The position numbers were made by a program, and so were the translations under genes. Source: Ceratodon purpureus (taxonomy: Eukaryota; Streptophyta; Bryopsida; Pseudoditrichales; Ditrichaceae). Taken from it: 64,000 nt of DNA. This document shows, one piece after another, positions 49,901-62,093 of the stretch; the first letter of the stretch is position 1; each line of letters opens with the position of its first letter. The stretch lies in NCBI GenBank assembly GCA_014871385.1, contig CM026424.1, positions 17,073,042-17,137,041 of the forward strand. The letters run 5' to 3'. The notes under the pieces were generated by a model. It was not told the DNA's origin and did not search any database. It worked only from the letters and a program-made list of their open reading frames with translations.

Positions 49901-51696
49901 TTCACCTTGCATGAAATTTTTGAAGCTCTTGGGTGTTTCAATCAAATTGTTTTTTTGTCACTTCTAGTGCGAGATTCTGCAGATTTAGTGTATGTCTCAC
50001 GTATTTGTGCAACTTGTGCAGTTACGTGTGGCGCACAGCTTTAGAGGAGTCTGAAGCCCATTGGAGAGGCTGGTAAATTTTACAGCTCCCATTAGTTCCA
50101 AAGATGCAGAATTTAGGATGCATGCTTTAATGTACTGTACAAGCCTACTGGTGTCATGAATTGTACCTTGTTTTGATCTCTGAGAATACCCGGGATCTGA
50201 ATGTTTCTTGAATCAGGTCATTAGACGAATATCTTGGGAGGCTTATTCACCATTTAGCATCTCAATCTGATTGTTTTATCAATTTGTTGTCCTTTCTAGG
50301 TACGAAGATTTATCCGAGGTGTTTCTTTCTTGTCCTGTTCCAAAGCTTCTTCTATTGGCAGGCACTGACAGATTAGACAGGTATATCCCTCTCATCTGCC
50401 ATGAGGGTTGATCGTCAGTCAGTTCAGATAGCTAGATTTCAGTTGTGTTATGCTAATCAAGGATTAATCGATATTTTTGAATACCAGCATACCTAAGAGT
50501 TTGAGTTTCCATAAAGATAGAGCTGTGCGTCTGATTCTGCAAGTTTTGCAGAGCGTTGACCATTGGACAAATGCAAGGAAAGTTCCAGATGATAGTTGTC
50601 CGCCATACTGGACATGCGATTCAGGTTTGATTTCTCCCTATTTTAGTACATTTCGAAATTGATATGATTTGCTGATTCAATATGAAAATTGAGTGTATGC
50701 AGTTGTTTCGTCTTGATATTAAGGTGTCATCTTGTTACAGGAGGATGAACCTGACGAGTTTGCGGGTGTGATGCTCAATTTTATCGCAAGAAACCGGATT
50801 GGTACATCTGGCGTTGAGGTATGTTTTTCACGTTTTTATTGGGATGTATTTTAATGCAAAATGTACTGGTGCTGATACTTGTTATCATCCATCCGCATGT
50901 AATGTTGTGAAACATTAGGTGTGAGTCTTTATTTTTGTAACTTTGCATTTGAAGCTTTCGTGGATTGCTAACGCAGTCTGCATCTTTTTATCGTTCGATT
51001 TTTTTCTTTAGATTCATTAACCCCTAAAGCTCCTTGCAACCGCCTTGGATTTGAACATTATTTTTTATTACTTCTAGGGATGAACGATTTTTAAGATATT
51101 TTTCTGATTTTCTCATTCCTAAAATGTAATGCTTAAGTGGTTTTTCTTGGATTGAAATATACCAAAAGAAGATTGATATGGTCAAACCTATATTATATGA
51201 AACTAATAAAATTAGGTGACACTTTTGTAATGTTTAAATAAATGTTTTTGAGGAAACTAATGAGGTTTTAAATTTCATGTTTTACATGTTTCTTTTTATA
51301 TGGATGGAACGGATGATCTTTTCCAATTACACAAAAAATCAAGTTCTTCACGAAACTAATGGGGTTTTGAACTAAAGAAAATAAAAATTGGAATCTTGAT
51401 TAAATTTCAAAGGAATGTTGTTTTAAAAATATTTGATGAAAATTGAATAGGGATTTTTATCTTTTGATCATAGAGATGACTCTTAATCATAATGACTCAC
51501 AATTTTATTTTTAAATATCATGTTTTGGGTCATCTACAGAAATCATATATTATAACACATCAAAGTATAATCAAATACCCTTGGTGCTTTAGGGGTAAAG
51601 CAACTTTGGTTTCAAACTACTAATTATGCTCATTTTGTGTCAAACTATCAGATTCCTGGGCTTCGTCAACCTGTCAGTTTGAGGTCTTTAAACTAG
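46902..51696 (+). CDS. PME1: Protein phosphatase methylesterase 1
   Basis: Alpha/beta hydrolase that removes the C-terminal methyl ester of the PP2A catalytic subunit. Thirteen exons (46902-47236, 47779-47863, 48104-48174, 48465-48579, 48769-48848, 49220-49304, 49554-49634, 49781-49878, 50022-50072, 50300-50380, 50552-50624, 50741-50818, 51652-51696) all join in phase with GT-AG introns to 425 aa. Visible landmarks: oxyanion segment FCLHGGGYTG, VVAMDMRGHGLSK, nucleophile Ser229 in GHSMGG, Asp254 in VVIDVVEG, PSTLKFDTDMKCYVWRT, LLLAGTDRLDRALTIGQMQG and His382 in RHTGHAIQED, i.e. a complete catalytic triad. The first 100 residues are Pro/Asp/Glu-rich and variable. The last intron carries a Tigger MITE and the 5' flank is a TIR element, yet coding is intact. 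Confidence 0.95.
51020..51595. mobile_element. Tigger-family MITE inside PME1 intron 12
   Basis: Starts ACCCCTAAAGCTCCTTG and ends CCTTGGTGCTTTAGGGG, with TA on both sides. It makes up most of the 833-bp intron 50819-51651, by far the longest late intron of the gene, and leaves both splice sites untouched. Confidence 0.8.
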
Positions 51697-52870
51697 AGAC
51701 TCTTTGTTAGAAATTCGAATGTATTTCTTTTGGTACTCCTGTCGATCTTCTTGAACCATTGGTCCTGTTTTTAGATTATAATGTCATTCAGGCCTTCCGA
51801 TGTGCTCAAAATAATTGAATTCCTCAAAGTGGTTATTTTGAGATTATCTTCATAAACTATATGTTAGAATGCTCTAAAATGGAGCAGTGCCGATAATGGA
51901 GCTCTAGTAGTCTTCTCTCATAGATGCATAATAAGCTTCTTCACCCAGCAGTACCTAGCAGTTCCATGTACTGTTAGCAAATAATATAGAAGATGGACCT
52001 TGATTGTTCTACAGTAGGCATCTTCATATTAGAGCATTTGATGAATCAATAATTCTTGCACTACTTTTATCCTTAAAGGCCTTGGGATTTTTCAATCAAG
52101 ACATATCATTGTTTTTAAATGCCATATCCGTAGGTGGAAGTGAGATATGGAAATTTCAACCTTATAGTTTTGTAGTAAACTTGTTGTAGATGGTATGGAA
52201 CATATACAGACTCTTGATGCTTCATAATTTGAAGATCATTCTATTTTTAATATGTGAAAAGAAATTTTAAAATCTAGTTGTAATTACTTTGAAATTAAAT
52301 TTATTGTTTAAACATTTTTGCAATAAAGAAGATTTCAACTATATAGTTTTTTGGAATCATCTTATATACATACATGTATAAAAAAATTATATAAAAAATT
52401 TACTACCAAAATGGCCTTATAATGTAAAAATAAATCAAATCTACAAAGGAAAAGAAGTCCAAAAGAAGACACCTTTATAATGATACACTTGCCATATCTT
52501 GTCAATGTCTTAGATTACGCTCATGCAAAAATTAGACTTGAATTAGAATCAAATCCAAAAAAAATCATTGCTTTTTGACAATTGATGAAGAAGAATTGGT
52601 TCTTCAAAGTCTATATTTGGAATTTAAGCTAGACCACAATAAGGGATTAAAATCTTCCATAAAAAGAAAAGACCTACATCCTATGGCAGACTAAATTAGC
52701 ATCTTCTAAAATGTCAATCAAATATAAGTTACATAACTATCTACAGTATACATGATGAAGAATCAAACATTTAACACATTTTCATAAGAAGGACAAAAAA
52801 AATAAAACAATAGAAAACAAACTCAAACATATCTTTAATGGAACACCGAGGAAATAAATCTATAGACTTA
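51697..52870. other. 3' flank of PME1, AT-rich
   Basis: No gene recognised after the stop. Confidence 0.45.
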
Positions 52871-53441
52871 ACCCCTAAACGTCCTCACCTATGTCCAATT
52901 TAGGTAGTTTTGTAAAAATGCATTATAGAATGCAATTAATATGAATATTTAGAACTTGATGTAGGAATAAAAGTTATACATTTTGAATTTTAGATTCTAT
53001 CTATACGGTTAGATCTATGACTGCTATCACTAATCTTTCTTTATAAATTTTGAAACATAAAATAAAATAAAATATTTTGTAAGTCATTTACGAATAAGAT
53101 ATTGACAACAAGTGGATGGAATTTGTTGTAATGGGTTATAATGTAGTACTTTAGGTGTAGTGATTTTTGGAGATTTTTTGGATGCTTGATTTTATGAGTT
53201 TATTTTCAAGAACACTTTTAGACTAAAATCTTCAAAATTTTGGGTGCAACACTGCAACTCAAAATGAAGCATAAGTTCTTCAAAAATTGTTTCCTTTTCG
53301 ATCGGATGACACATACAAGAAGCTAACTTCCCATAGAAAATTTAATAAAAAAACCACACCACAAAAAGTGCATGACGGGTGAGAAAATGCTGATGGAATC
53401 TGTACATCAAGCCATTTTGGCCTGCTTGGGCAGTTAGGGGT
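52871..53441. mobile_element. Tigger-family MITE, 571 bp
   Basis: Starts ACCCCTAAACGTCCTCACC and ends GGGCAGTTAGGGGT with TA on both sides (CTTAACCCC and GGGGTTAAT). Similar in size to the copy in PME1 intron 12; non-coding. Confidence 0.8.
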
Positions 53442-55052
53442 TAATTGAATGTCGAATAATACTTTTGCCAATTTCAAAAACTACTCTTGATTAATAGAGT
53501 ACAACTTTATAGGATTTTTTATTCTTGCATACTTAAAATCACATTTAAACAAAGATAAACAAAGATATTGGGTGTCTAAGATAAATAAAGCGAGAATCAC
53601 ACGTGAGTTAATCCCCAAGTGCGAATGGACCCCAAACTTCCAACCAAGGTACTCATGTATACTTGTTTTTTCCCTAAAATAATAATATGATACAAGTTCA
53701 TTTAATTCTAATTTTGATTTATATGTATAGCTAATGAAACTTTTTGTGTTGCATTAATGATGGCAAACACAATTTTAGAATCATTTGTAGGGACTGGGAA
53801 ATGCAGATGCTTATTGTAGAACAATCAAGGACCATTTGCACTTGGTCTTTGCAAAAACCATGGATAAAAATTGAATACCCCCATAATTTTGGGAAAAATA
53901 CCTTTTTTGTAAGAAAGGTGTCATCAATGAATTTGGAAACTTTGTTAGCAATAGTAGAGGGATCACATAATGACCCCTAAAGTGCCACATTAGCTAAGAC
54001 CATTCTTTAGTGTTCAGAAAAAAAAAAAAATTCCTATTTTGGTTTTTCGTTAACAATTGCCTAATATTGCTCAAATATTTATTGCTAAAAAATGTTAACT
54101 AATATCCATTCTTAAAAGTGTGCCATGTGTACATCCATGTAGGATGGGTAATTACCAAAGAATGTAGGTGGGAACACACTTTTTTAAGGATGTAAGACCC
54201 CTTTTGTAAGACCACCTCTAAGGCTGGGTGCAAACATACCTTTATACAACTAAGGATGTTTCAATTAGAGTGTTCTTTAACTATGAGGACCTCCTACATG
54301 GTAAACCAAATTTCTAACCATTGCTCTACCAAAAAACCTATGCTAATATCAGCCATGCAAATTGCTCACAAGCTCAGTAACAGCAGTGGAGCCTTCCATG
54401 CAACAAAAAAACCACTTCCATGGAACGGTCTCATGGAAATTGCAACTCGACAAAATATGCACCAGAAATGACTATGAAATACCATGCATGTCCCAAAAAT
54501 CCTGGTAAAGCTAAACGGTGACACAGATAAACAAGAGTCTGGATTTCAAGGGCACACTGAGCAAAAACTCGTAACTTTGTTTCAACAGATAGCAACACAG
54601 TTTCAGCAAATAAAATTGCAATAACCAGAAGCTCATAAGACCAGTGGTTCAAAACATCAGCTTTCAGATATTCTGAAAGTTGTAGCCGATGCGGAACTTT
54701 CACGTTAGAAACTGACTCTGGCAGGTATCCCAGGTATTAAAGGGTGCACAACATAATCACATTAAAACTAAGAAAATGTTTATAAGTAGAATCACTCTCC
54801 TAAATCATTTAAGACAACATCGATTACGTATAGCTCATATCCAACTCATGCTAGGGTGTCAATTCCTAGAGTTCTATACAAATATTTCCCTCTGACTGGT
54901 GTAGACGGGACTGAAGCAATGGCATCGACTCAAATTACTCCATGCACGAAGGATCTGAAGTGACTAAATTCGGCACTAAGTTGAAGCCAGAAACAGAACT
55001 GATAAATATCAAAGAATCTTTACATGGCAGATAACATGATGACTGCACTATA
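53442..55052. other. Intergenic DNA
   Basis: No supported gene. A single ACCCCTAAAG motif at about 53972 resembles one Tigger end, but no partner end was found. Short frames near 54256-54703 lack features. Confidence 0.4.
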
Positions 55053-55342
55053 AGGTAGAATGTCCTTAAACCACCCACTGCCCCAAAACTGATCGGAACT
55101 GATTTCTAGATTTTGAAAAATCAGATGTACTTTTTTTGTACATTTCAGCATCTGATCGGTTTTAGGTCTTGGACACTTTTCACTCATAAAATTCATAATA
55201 AATTGGTTTTTACTATTTAATTTCAGAAAAAGAGCCTTCGGCATCATTCTTGTTCACCTTCGATGAAAATTTACAAAAAATACATAGCAGCGCCTGAACT
55301 ATACCAAAATCCTTAAGTGGGTGGTTTAAGGACATTCTACCT
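55053..55342. mobile_element. MITE with AGGTAG ends, 290 bp
   Basis: Left AGGTAGAATGTCCTTAAACC and its mirror at 55317-55342 form a perfect inverted repeat of about 26 bp, each end next to TA. The perfect match suggests recent insertion. It ends 21 bp from the COG3 stop codon. Confidence 0.88.
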
Positions 55343-55363
55343 TACCTGCAAGATCGGACTACC

Positions 55364-56024
55364 TCAACACAAGCCTTCAAGAAAGGATTGCAAATCAGAG
55401 AGATTCATAATGGGAACCTGAGCAGCTTCATCTGGAGTGTAGTCAGAATCCAAAAGAGATAAAACTTGTCCGTGCGCTTCCAAGATATTCGATTTGACGG
55501 GCTTGAAGAGAATCGTCCTAGTAGAGGAATTCTGTAAATACAAACCCATTTTTGAAACTATCTCAGGTACTTGCTTCTTCACAACTTCTTCAACATTGGC
55601 CACCATTTCGGCCAACTTATCTGGAGTAGAAAAAGCTTGCTCTTTCAAGGCTTTCGGTACATCGGCATCCAAAGGCTGACTCCGAGTAGCCACCTTAACA
55701 GCAGTCACCTTGGTCATAAACGAGAGTAGAGGCTCGATGGTGATTTTTGTGACCAACATGATGAACTGCTCACAAGTTAGCTTTAGATTCTTTTCAAGCT
55801 CTTTCTTTGCATCAATTTGGTAGTCCATCACTCTCGGTGAAAATGTCCGAGCAAGGGACTGACTGCTCCAAAGTGAGGACTTGCCCCGTAGAACTCGGCG
55901 CAGATGTTCCAGCAAATGTGTGAAATCAAGTTCCTTGTGTGTTACTGAAAAATCTATATCAAAAGGAGCAATCTGCTCACGAAGTATCAAAAGATGCTTG
56001 ATGAGGAAAAGCTGGTTTTTAACC
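55364..56024 (-). pseudogene. COG3: Orphan C-terminal exon of COG3 (Golgi tethering complex)
   Basis: COG3 is a subunit of the conserved oligomeric Golgi complex, which tethers vesicles in retrograde Golgi traffic. The 220 codons start at a good acceptor (TTGCAG before 56024) and match the family's C-terminus as I recall it: [100 protein letters not shown], ending FLEGLC. It is fully open with no lesions. COG3 is usually about 780 aa, yet no other COG3 exon is visible upstream on this strand before the divergent gene at 58146. It is therefore a detached fragment, or the gene has a very long intron spanning that gene, which is less likely. Confidence 0.85.
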
Positions 56025-58145
56025 CTGCAATGCTTCTTCAATTCAATTTATGACCAATGTAACCCACTTTTGGAATTTTTTGTATGCGATTTTGAGCTAC
56101 CTCCCGTCTCATTATCCGTCATCTGTGGGACGTTCCGAGCATTCCAGCGAATTGCCCGCCCCGAGAAAACGCCCGCCCCGAGGAAATGCCCGGGCAAGAA
56201 ACAAAATTTTCGGTCGTGTTACGGGGCAGCCCGACGAGGTGCGCGACTGCGGGGATTCAAACCCGACACCACCTGGAAGTAACTGAAAGCCCTCAAAGAC
56301 GGACATTCCAGCCTTTGGGATTGCCCCGACCATGCTAGTTCAACAGTATGCACTATGGAGCTACCCGAAGTTAAATGTCTCTCAACGTGGGTTACGCCAG
56401 TTGAGCCCCCCTTGCGGGGGGCTCACCCTATACTATTCATGCATGCTTTCTTCACGCCGACAACCACAGCAAGAAAGGAGTCAATTCTAGGTCGTTGTTG
56501 AGGCTAGTGTACACAAAATAAATAAGGTAGAGATACCCATAACGGATAATGGCCATCACAAATAAGTAGGCTTCTTGGTTACAGAACAATGGAAAACCAG
56601 TAGCCAATAATTGATGAACATTGATGAACAGTAGATTCTGCATCCTCCAATAGAATGCGTCTATGACTATAATGGAATTGGATAGTCTTATATTTGTTCA
56701 CTACTCTTGTTGTTGTCCGTCATGGGTGAAGCTATATGTTGCCATTGTGTGTCTCACCCACTTTTGCACTTAAAAATCTGTAGTAATTTCAATTTTGTTT
56801 AATTTAAAAAAAATTAAAAATCTCATTCTTCCTGAACCTTATTTCTCTTCAGAGGAAAAATACCTCCTTCTTCATAACCACAACCACACCATGCTAAAAT
56901 GCTTAAGTTATCCGCTATAGGTGCCTGTACCTTAAACAAACAGAGTATTGTAGATTTTAGTGTCCCACACGTAGCCAAATCCCAGAAATTTTCGGATTTA
57001 GGCATAGAAGCGGTTTTGGACACTATATAAGGTTGAGGCACCCAAAACCGATCAAATAAGAGAGTCCGCAATGATCCCTCGGAAGAAATTCTGAATGGTT
57101 ATTTTTCATGGAAGGGGAAATAGAAATCATGAAGAATGCCAATTTTTTGGAAATTTTTGAAGCATTTTCTGAATTGATACAAATTTTCTAATGAACATTT
57201 TTACTTTTACACACAACCAACATGTAGGTTTCCCTAAAACCGACCACCATGACAACAAAACTTGATCACTCTACTACCACCAAAATATTCCCATATGATT
57301 CCCTTTCTACCAATCATGCTTCATACTTTCTTCTAGATCTCCCAAGATTTTAAATCTGAAAACTTGTCGGGATGGAGCTGTCGTCATTGCCTAGTGATCG
57401 GTTTTGGGGACCCGGTTGGTTTTAGGTGCTTCAACCTTAGTGACGGCTTTGGGTATACGTCCCTCCAGCCTTCCAAGCAGGGAGCTGCATCCGCCTAGTC
57501 TCCCCTCTGTTCATCCATCATGCTCGATGTCACGGACTCGAGTCACTGTTCATCTAGTTTGTGTATTTGAATTCGCACTAATCCATCCAGTTCCCGCCTT
57601 TATGGAGCCCCAAGCTTGGACAGCCGAGTGCGTCCACCACATTTGGTTCATTTTCGATCCGTCGTAGATAACCAGGTAACAACCAGGTAATACCCAGATA
57701 AAACTGGTAACATACCCGCCAGATACTAAGGCAGCAATGTAGGCGGCATCATCAACATCGCAAGTGCAACGGATATCCAAAACCATCAGCTCAACGATAT
57801 CATGTCCATTTCATAGATTAGTGAAAGGAAAATGTAATGAGGCTATAGATATTGCCGGATTTAGGTTACGTCAGGATTTCACGTTGGTGAGAAAGCTTGT
57901 GAAGATTGGCGATGGTGGAATTGCTATCAAAGCTTGGCGATGGCGCTGCGGAGGGTTTCGTCGCAAGAGCAGGCCATGGCATTCTTACAGAGTGACAGGT
58001 TTTCATTGGCTTTTATTGCAGTGACGGTCATTTTGATTGACGCGAGTGTCGTACTATGAAATTCATTCTTGCGGATGGCAATTGTTGGAGTGCGCTGATC
58101 AGCGAGGGTGCGTAGTGGGGAACAAACGAGCAGCGGAAGGCGGCG
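56025..58145. other. Intergenic DNA with GC-rich patch
   Basis: A GC-rich segment at 56140-56290 (CCCGCCCCGAG doubled) includes, on the minus strand, GGGTTTGAATCCCC, which resembles a tRNA B-box and hints at a SINE, but no tRNA fold was found. The rest has no supported gene. The last few hundred bases rise in GC and are probably the promoter of the gene at 58146. Confidence 0.4.
56403..56424. other. Perfect 9-bp GC hairpin
   Basis: GAGCCCCCC, loop TTGC, GGGGGGCTC. Stable stem at the edge of the GC-rich patch; function unknown. Confidence 0.85.
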
Positions 58146-60223
58146 ATGGCAGGAGCAGGAGCTGCAATGGCGGACGATTTGTATGTGCTGCAGGCTAATC
58201 TAAACAACACTATCGCCAAGGTAACATCAGTCCTTTTCTTGCGCTAGGGTTTTAGTTTCGATTTGATGCAGTGAGGTTTTTGGTGTGACTGCTTAGGATT
58301 TGCGGACCTTTTGGATGGTTTGGAATTTAGAGGAGATGATCAACTAATGTTTATGTCGGTGGAGAATGTTGGTGTGATTGAGGATTTTTTTCATGTTCTG
58401 AGGAGGATTGAGTGGTATGGTTATGGCAGATTATGGAGATGGAAAGCCAAATTGAGAGCCAGGAGCAAGAGGTTTTGAATTTAGAAATGCTTGTCAAAGA
58501 GAGTGAGAGGTGAGTTTTCTTGGTCGTTATTCTTCACGTGCTAACTTTGATAGTCGTTTTCTCATGGAGGTATGGTGTTGTTTCAGTCCTCTGTGTCTAT
58601 GTCTTTCAATTGTTGTTCTTAATATGCTACGCCGAGAGGTTTGAAAATACGTTACTGTTCATATTTGTTGTAGAATATTCATCTATTTGACTGCTAGAAC
58701 TCCAGGGGGCTGATTATGATACTAATCCTAAGAGGGATTGATCAAAGTATGTTGAATTGCTCTCTCGTGTGCAGTTACTCGGACTTGAAATTCGAATTGG
58801 AAAGATCCTCTGGGTTAGAGGTACTGAGCGTTAGTGATGAGTTCCTGAAGATTAGGATTACAAGTCCCGTACCTACCATGCAAACAAACAGTCCCAACCA
58901 CAGAGGCAAATATGAGCATGAACTTGCTATCAAGTTGGACACGACTACTATGACCATTGAAGCAGTTCAGGTTTTCCAGCTGCAATGCGTTTACGTTTAT
59001 TTGCGAATTTTGTATGTTCATTTGATCATTACTACCGAGAACATGCGTGATTGTCTAATGCGGGTGGAGCTGCAGAAATCTTCCCTACTTTCGAGATAGT
59101 ATTACACAACTTCAATGAAGTTTTGCAGTTTGTTGAGGTAGGGCAATCTGGATATCGATATGTTAGAGTGTGTTTTTACAGCTTATGCCAGAAGACGTAC
59201 CCTATGAGGACCTCGAGGCGGATGTCAAGACGCTGAGGTAATGATTCTCACAATCCCATGATCTGACCTTTTAGTGTCCGTATTACTCTCTTTGGATATC
59301 TTTTTGGCACTCAGTTTTCATTGTAAACGTATGCCAGTGTTCTTCATAAAGCGCCGTTATTGGTTAACGGAGGTCAAGGATGGAGCAAACAGATATTCAG
59401 TTTGATATCCAGGATTCGTCAACGAATTTATGCTAATATTCTTAGGAATGAAATGATTTCAGTATCTGCCAAGTATCCGAGGTGAATCTCTTTTTCAACT
59501 GATTTGCTAATATTGCCATGCAACATCATTTTCCGTGAATGACATGCGATTAGGGGAACCATGCATTTCGTAACACGTGACCGTTTCTTTCTTTGAGGAG
59601 TGTACTCTTTGCGGGGTTGTGACCAGGTACAAGCTTAAGTATTCGCCGGAAGCAAACCTTGTAACTGCTACTCTTCCAGGACCTCTTACGGCGAACATTG
59701 CTATTCCTTATGGATGGCCCATGCCTGGGTTCTCTCTTCACCTGAATTCCCTTGTTCCATCTTCCAAAAGGCGTCATGAAGAATCTACAGACGTTCTTCT
59801 GCAGTGTGTGGTAATCCCTCAACGTCCTCTGTCAAAGGTCATTCTGTACTTGGAATCCTGTTCTCTTGTATTTTAGATTAATGCGTTCTACTACTTGGCT
59901 CTTATAACACAGTAGCTCTTACATGGCCAGTTGTGACACTTGTCTGATTCATTTATATTTTGAAATTAATTAATGTCAGAAAACGTTATTAACGTCCATC
60001 TACCAATTTTCTGATCCAAGAGCACCTTATGTACGCGATCTTGTGAGTACTTGTAATGCTTTACTAAAAGAGTATCTCCGTAACATTACCTTCGTAATTG
60101 TGGAATCCTGTGCAGGACCTTGCAAATTCGAGTCCCGAGTCTCAAAGTCCAGACATCTTGCAATTTCTCCAAGCGATTGAGAAGATTTATCTTTCGAAAA
60201 GGAAGGAACCCTCAAACCATTGA
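58146..60223 (+). CDS. Conserved coiled-coil protein, possibly kinetochore (CENP-O/RWD-like)
   Basis: Nine exons: 58146-58220, 58430-58509, 58775-58970, 59076-59137, 59182-59237, 59338-59481, 59627-59810, 59980-60042, 60116-60223, about 322 aa. The N-terminus (LYVLQANLNNTIAKI, MESQIESQEQEVLNLEMLV) looks like a coiled coil. Two alpha/beta-looking parts follow: VLSVSDEFLKIRITSPVP to FPTFEIVLHNFNEVLQFVE, and MPEDVPYEDLEADVKTL to LKYSPEANLVTATLPGPL and ANIAIPYGWPMPGFSLHL. A coiled coil plus one or two RWD-like domains is the plan of kinetochore subunits such as CENP-O/Mcm21, but I cannot confirm the family. All junctions are in phase except exon 3 to 4, where donor 58971 is phase 0 and the best acceptor (59075) needs phase 1. 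Clearly coding; exact joint and function uncertain. Confidence 0.75.
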
Positions 60224-62093
60224 TAGCAATAGCACACGGGCTCTAACTAAGGAGAAATTGCTGTTTAGTTTTTTGTACAGCTGAGGAGATTTACTGAAAA
60301 TTGTTAATATGCAATTCATTTGTCAATTAAGCATCAAGTTTGTTTGACAGATTAAGATTCATAACTGATGGTTTTTGAGATACGGCTATGTCTATTAGTG
60401 ACGTCAGAAACGAGGTTGATATTTAGAGTCTTGAAATTGACGAAGGGAGGCATCTATTTTAAAGTGGTGATGTGAAGAAGTACTTCTTTGCACAATTGAA
60501 GTAGTTTGTTTTAAATTTCTGAAACCAGTATTGACCAGTGGTTGGTGGACCGACCCCGAAACAGCTGCACCTTATCGTTACACCGTTGAAATTGTGAACG
60601 TTATACAGAAGTATCTAACCAATTAGCAAATGCTAACGCTAATAATAACCCTCAAGGAATATCCGAAGTCATTGGTTTCTGAGTCAGTTTAGATCATACA
60701 TTGGCAAATGAATGTTCGGAGTGGGACCAGCTGATGATCCTATCGCTGAGTGAGTGCTCAATGTAGTGTACGTCATTGTGCAGAAGACCTATGTGTAGGA
60801 CGAACTGCGGTTCTACAGAAATATGATCAATGCGGTGGATAGTTTCCTCCGAGCAGTGCAGTTCTGAATTTCTGGAGATGACGGTATGTAGAAAGTCATC
60901 GTCAGCATTGACCAGTTCAATAAACGGGAGATTCTACTCTATACTTGCATGCACTACGGACAAAGGTAAGCTTATCAACATGCCAATCCCAAGGATTCCT
61001 ACGTCATGCCATTCGCGAATCTCTCCAGTAACTTGCCATCTTGGTGGTAGCCGTAGGAGTCATCAACACTCAACTTGAGAGGGTCCAATAAACCCTCATT
61101 TATAATCGTATTTTGGTTGTGAATCATTTATGAATCTAGATAACACGTTAAGATTTTTCAGAAGCCACCAAAATTCGACACGCAACACTTCAGGAAATGT
61201 CTTGTACGTCTAATGGCCATTCTATGGTAGTCAACAGTGTGATGAACTGGTTGAGATCATCGCATTGTGAATTGCCACCAGTGTTGTGATCATGATTGAT
61301 TCACGGAGGAAAACTAGAGATTCGGGTGTAACAAAGCTTATTGATTATTCTAGTTCAAGGATAGCTGTTCTTTAGAACGCCACTCACCACTCCTCAATTG
61401 CAGGATACTTTGCAAAATGAAACATATCGAGTATTATAAGAATAGTGACTCTCTGATGAAATCATTCGAACACGGAGTCTTCGAGCGAATGTCAAGTCAT
61501 AAGTCTACGATGACGTCTGACAGTTTCATTAAGTTAGCTGAGATGGTGGTTGCTGGAAGCTTTTGATTTACTGCTTACCGTTAAATGTGAATATTATCCA
61601 AAACCTTACTTTCTCTGAGCTCTGTGAAGCACTTAATTATGATTTCTCAACACATGCCAGGTTATTCGTTTGATAAAACACGTCAACTAAGTTGTGCACT
61701 GTACAGGGTCTGGACCGCTTGCAAAACCAGAGAATTCAACAAAATTCAGCAGAGCTTGGTGGGAGGACAAATTGCGTCGTACATTGAGATATAAAGCTGT
61801 AGATCAGAAACCGTAGCCTGGGGTGTTTCAGCACGCCCTGACAATATTGATCAAATATAATTCCCCGAAAACCCCCTCCCTTAACACATATAAATCCATG
61901 TGCTTCCAAGCTTGCACCCACCCAATTACAACGCTTCAACCTGGGCCGGTACAGTTGCTGGAACGTATTATTCATAAAACGCTATGATATCTTTGTCAAT
62001 CTATGTCACAAACATCAGGTAACCTGTACTAATGGTACACGGACTGTGTGTAGACCCCAATGCAGTGGCATGGACTAGATCAGAGCCTGCCAT
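60224..62093. other. Intergenic DNA
   Basis: Moderate GC, no frame with protein-like features. The right part presumably holds the 3' UTR of the minus-strand metallothionein-like gene. Confidence 0.4.

Noticed and set aside
53958..53995. Another Tigger MITE end (ACCCCTAAAG)
   Set aside because: The preceding bases are TG rather than TA and no opposite end was found nearby.
56230..56310. tRNA gene on the minus strand
   Set aside because: A B-box-like motif exists, but the T-stem pairs poorly and no D-arm, anticodon arm or acceptor stem could be folded.
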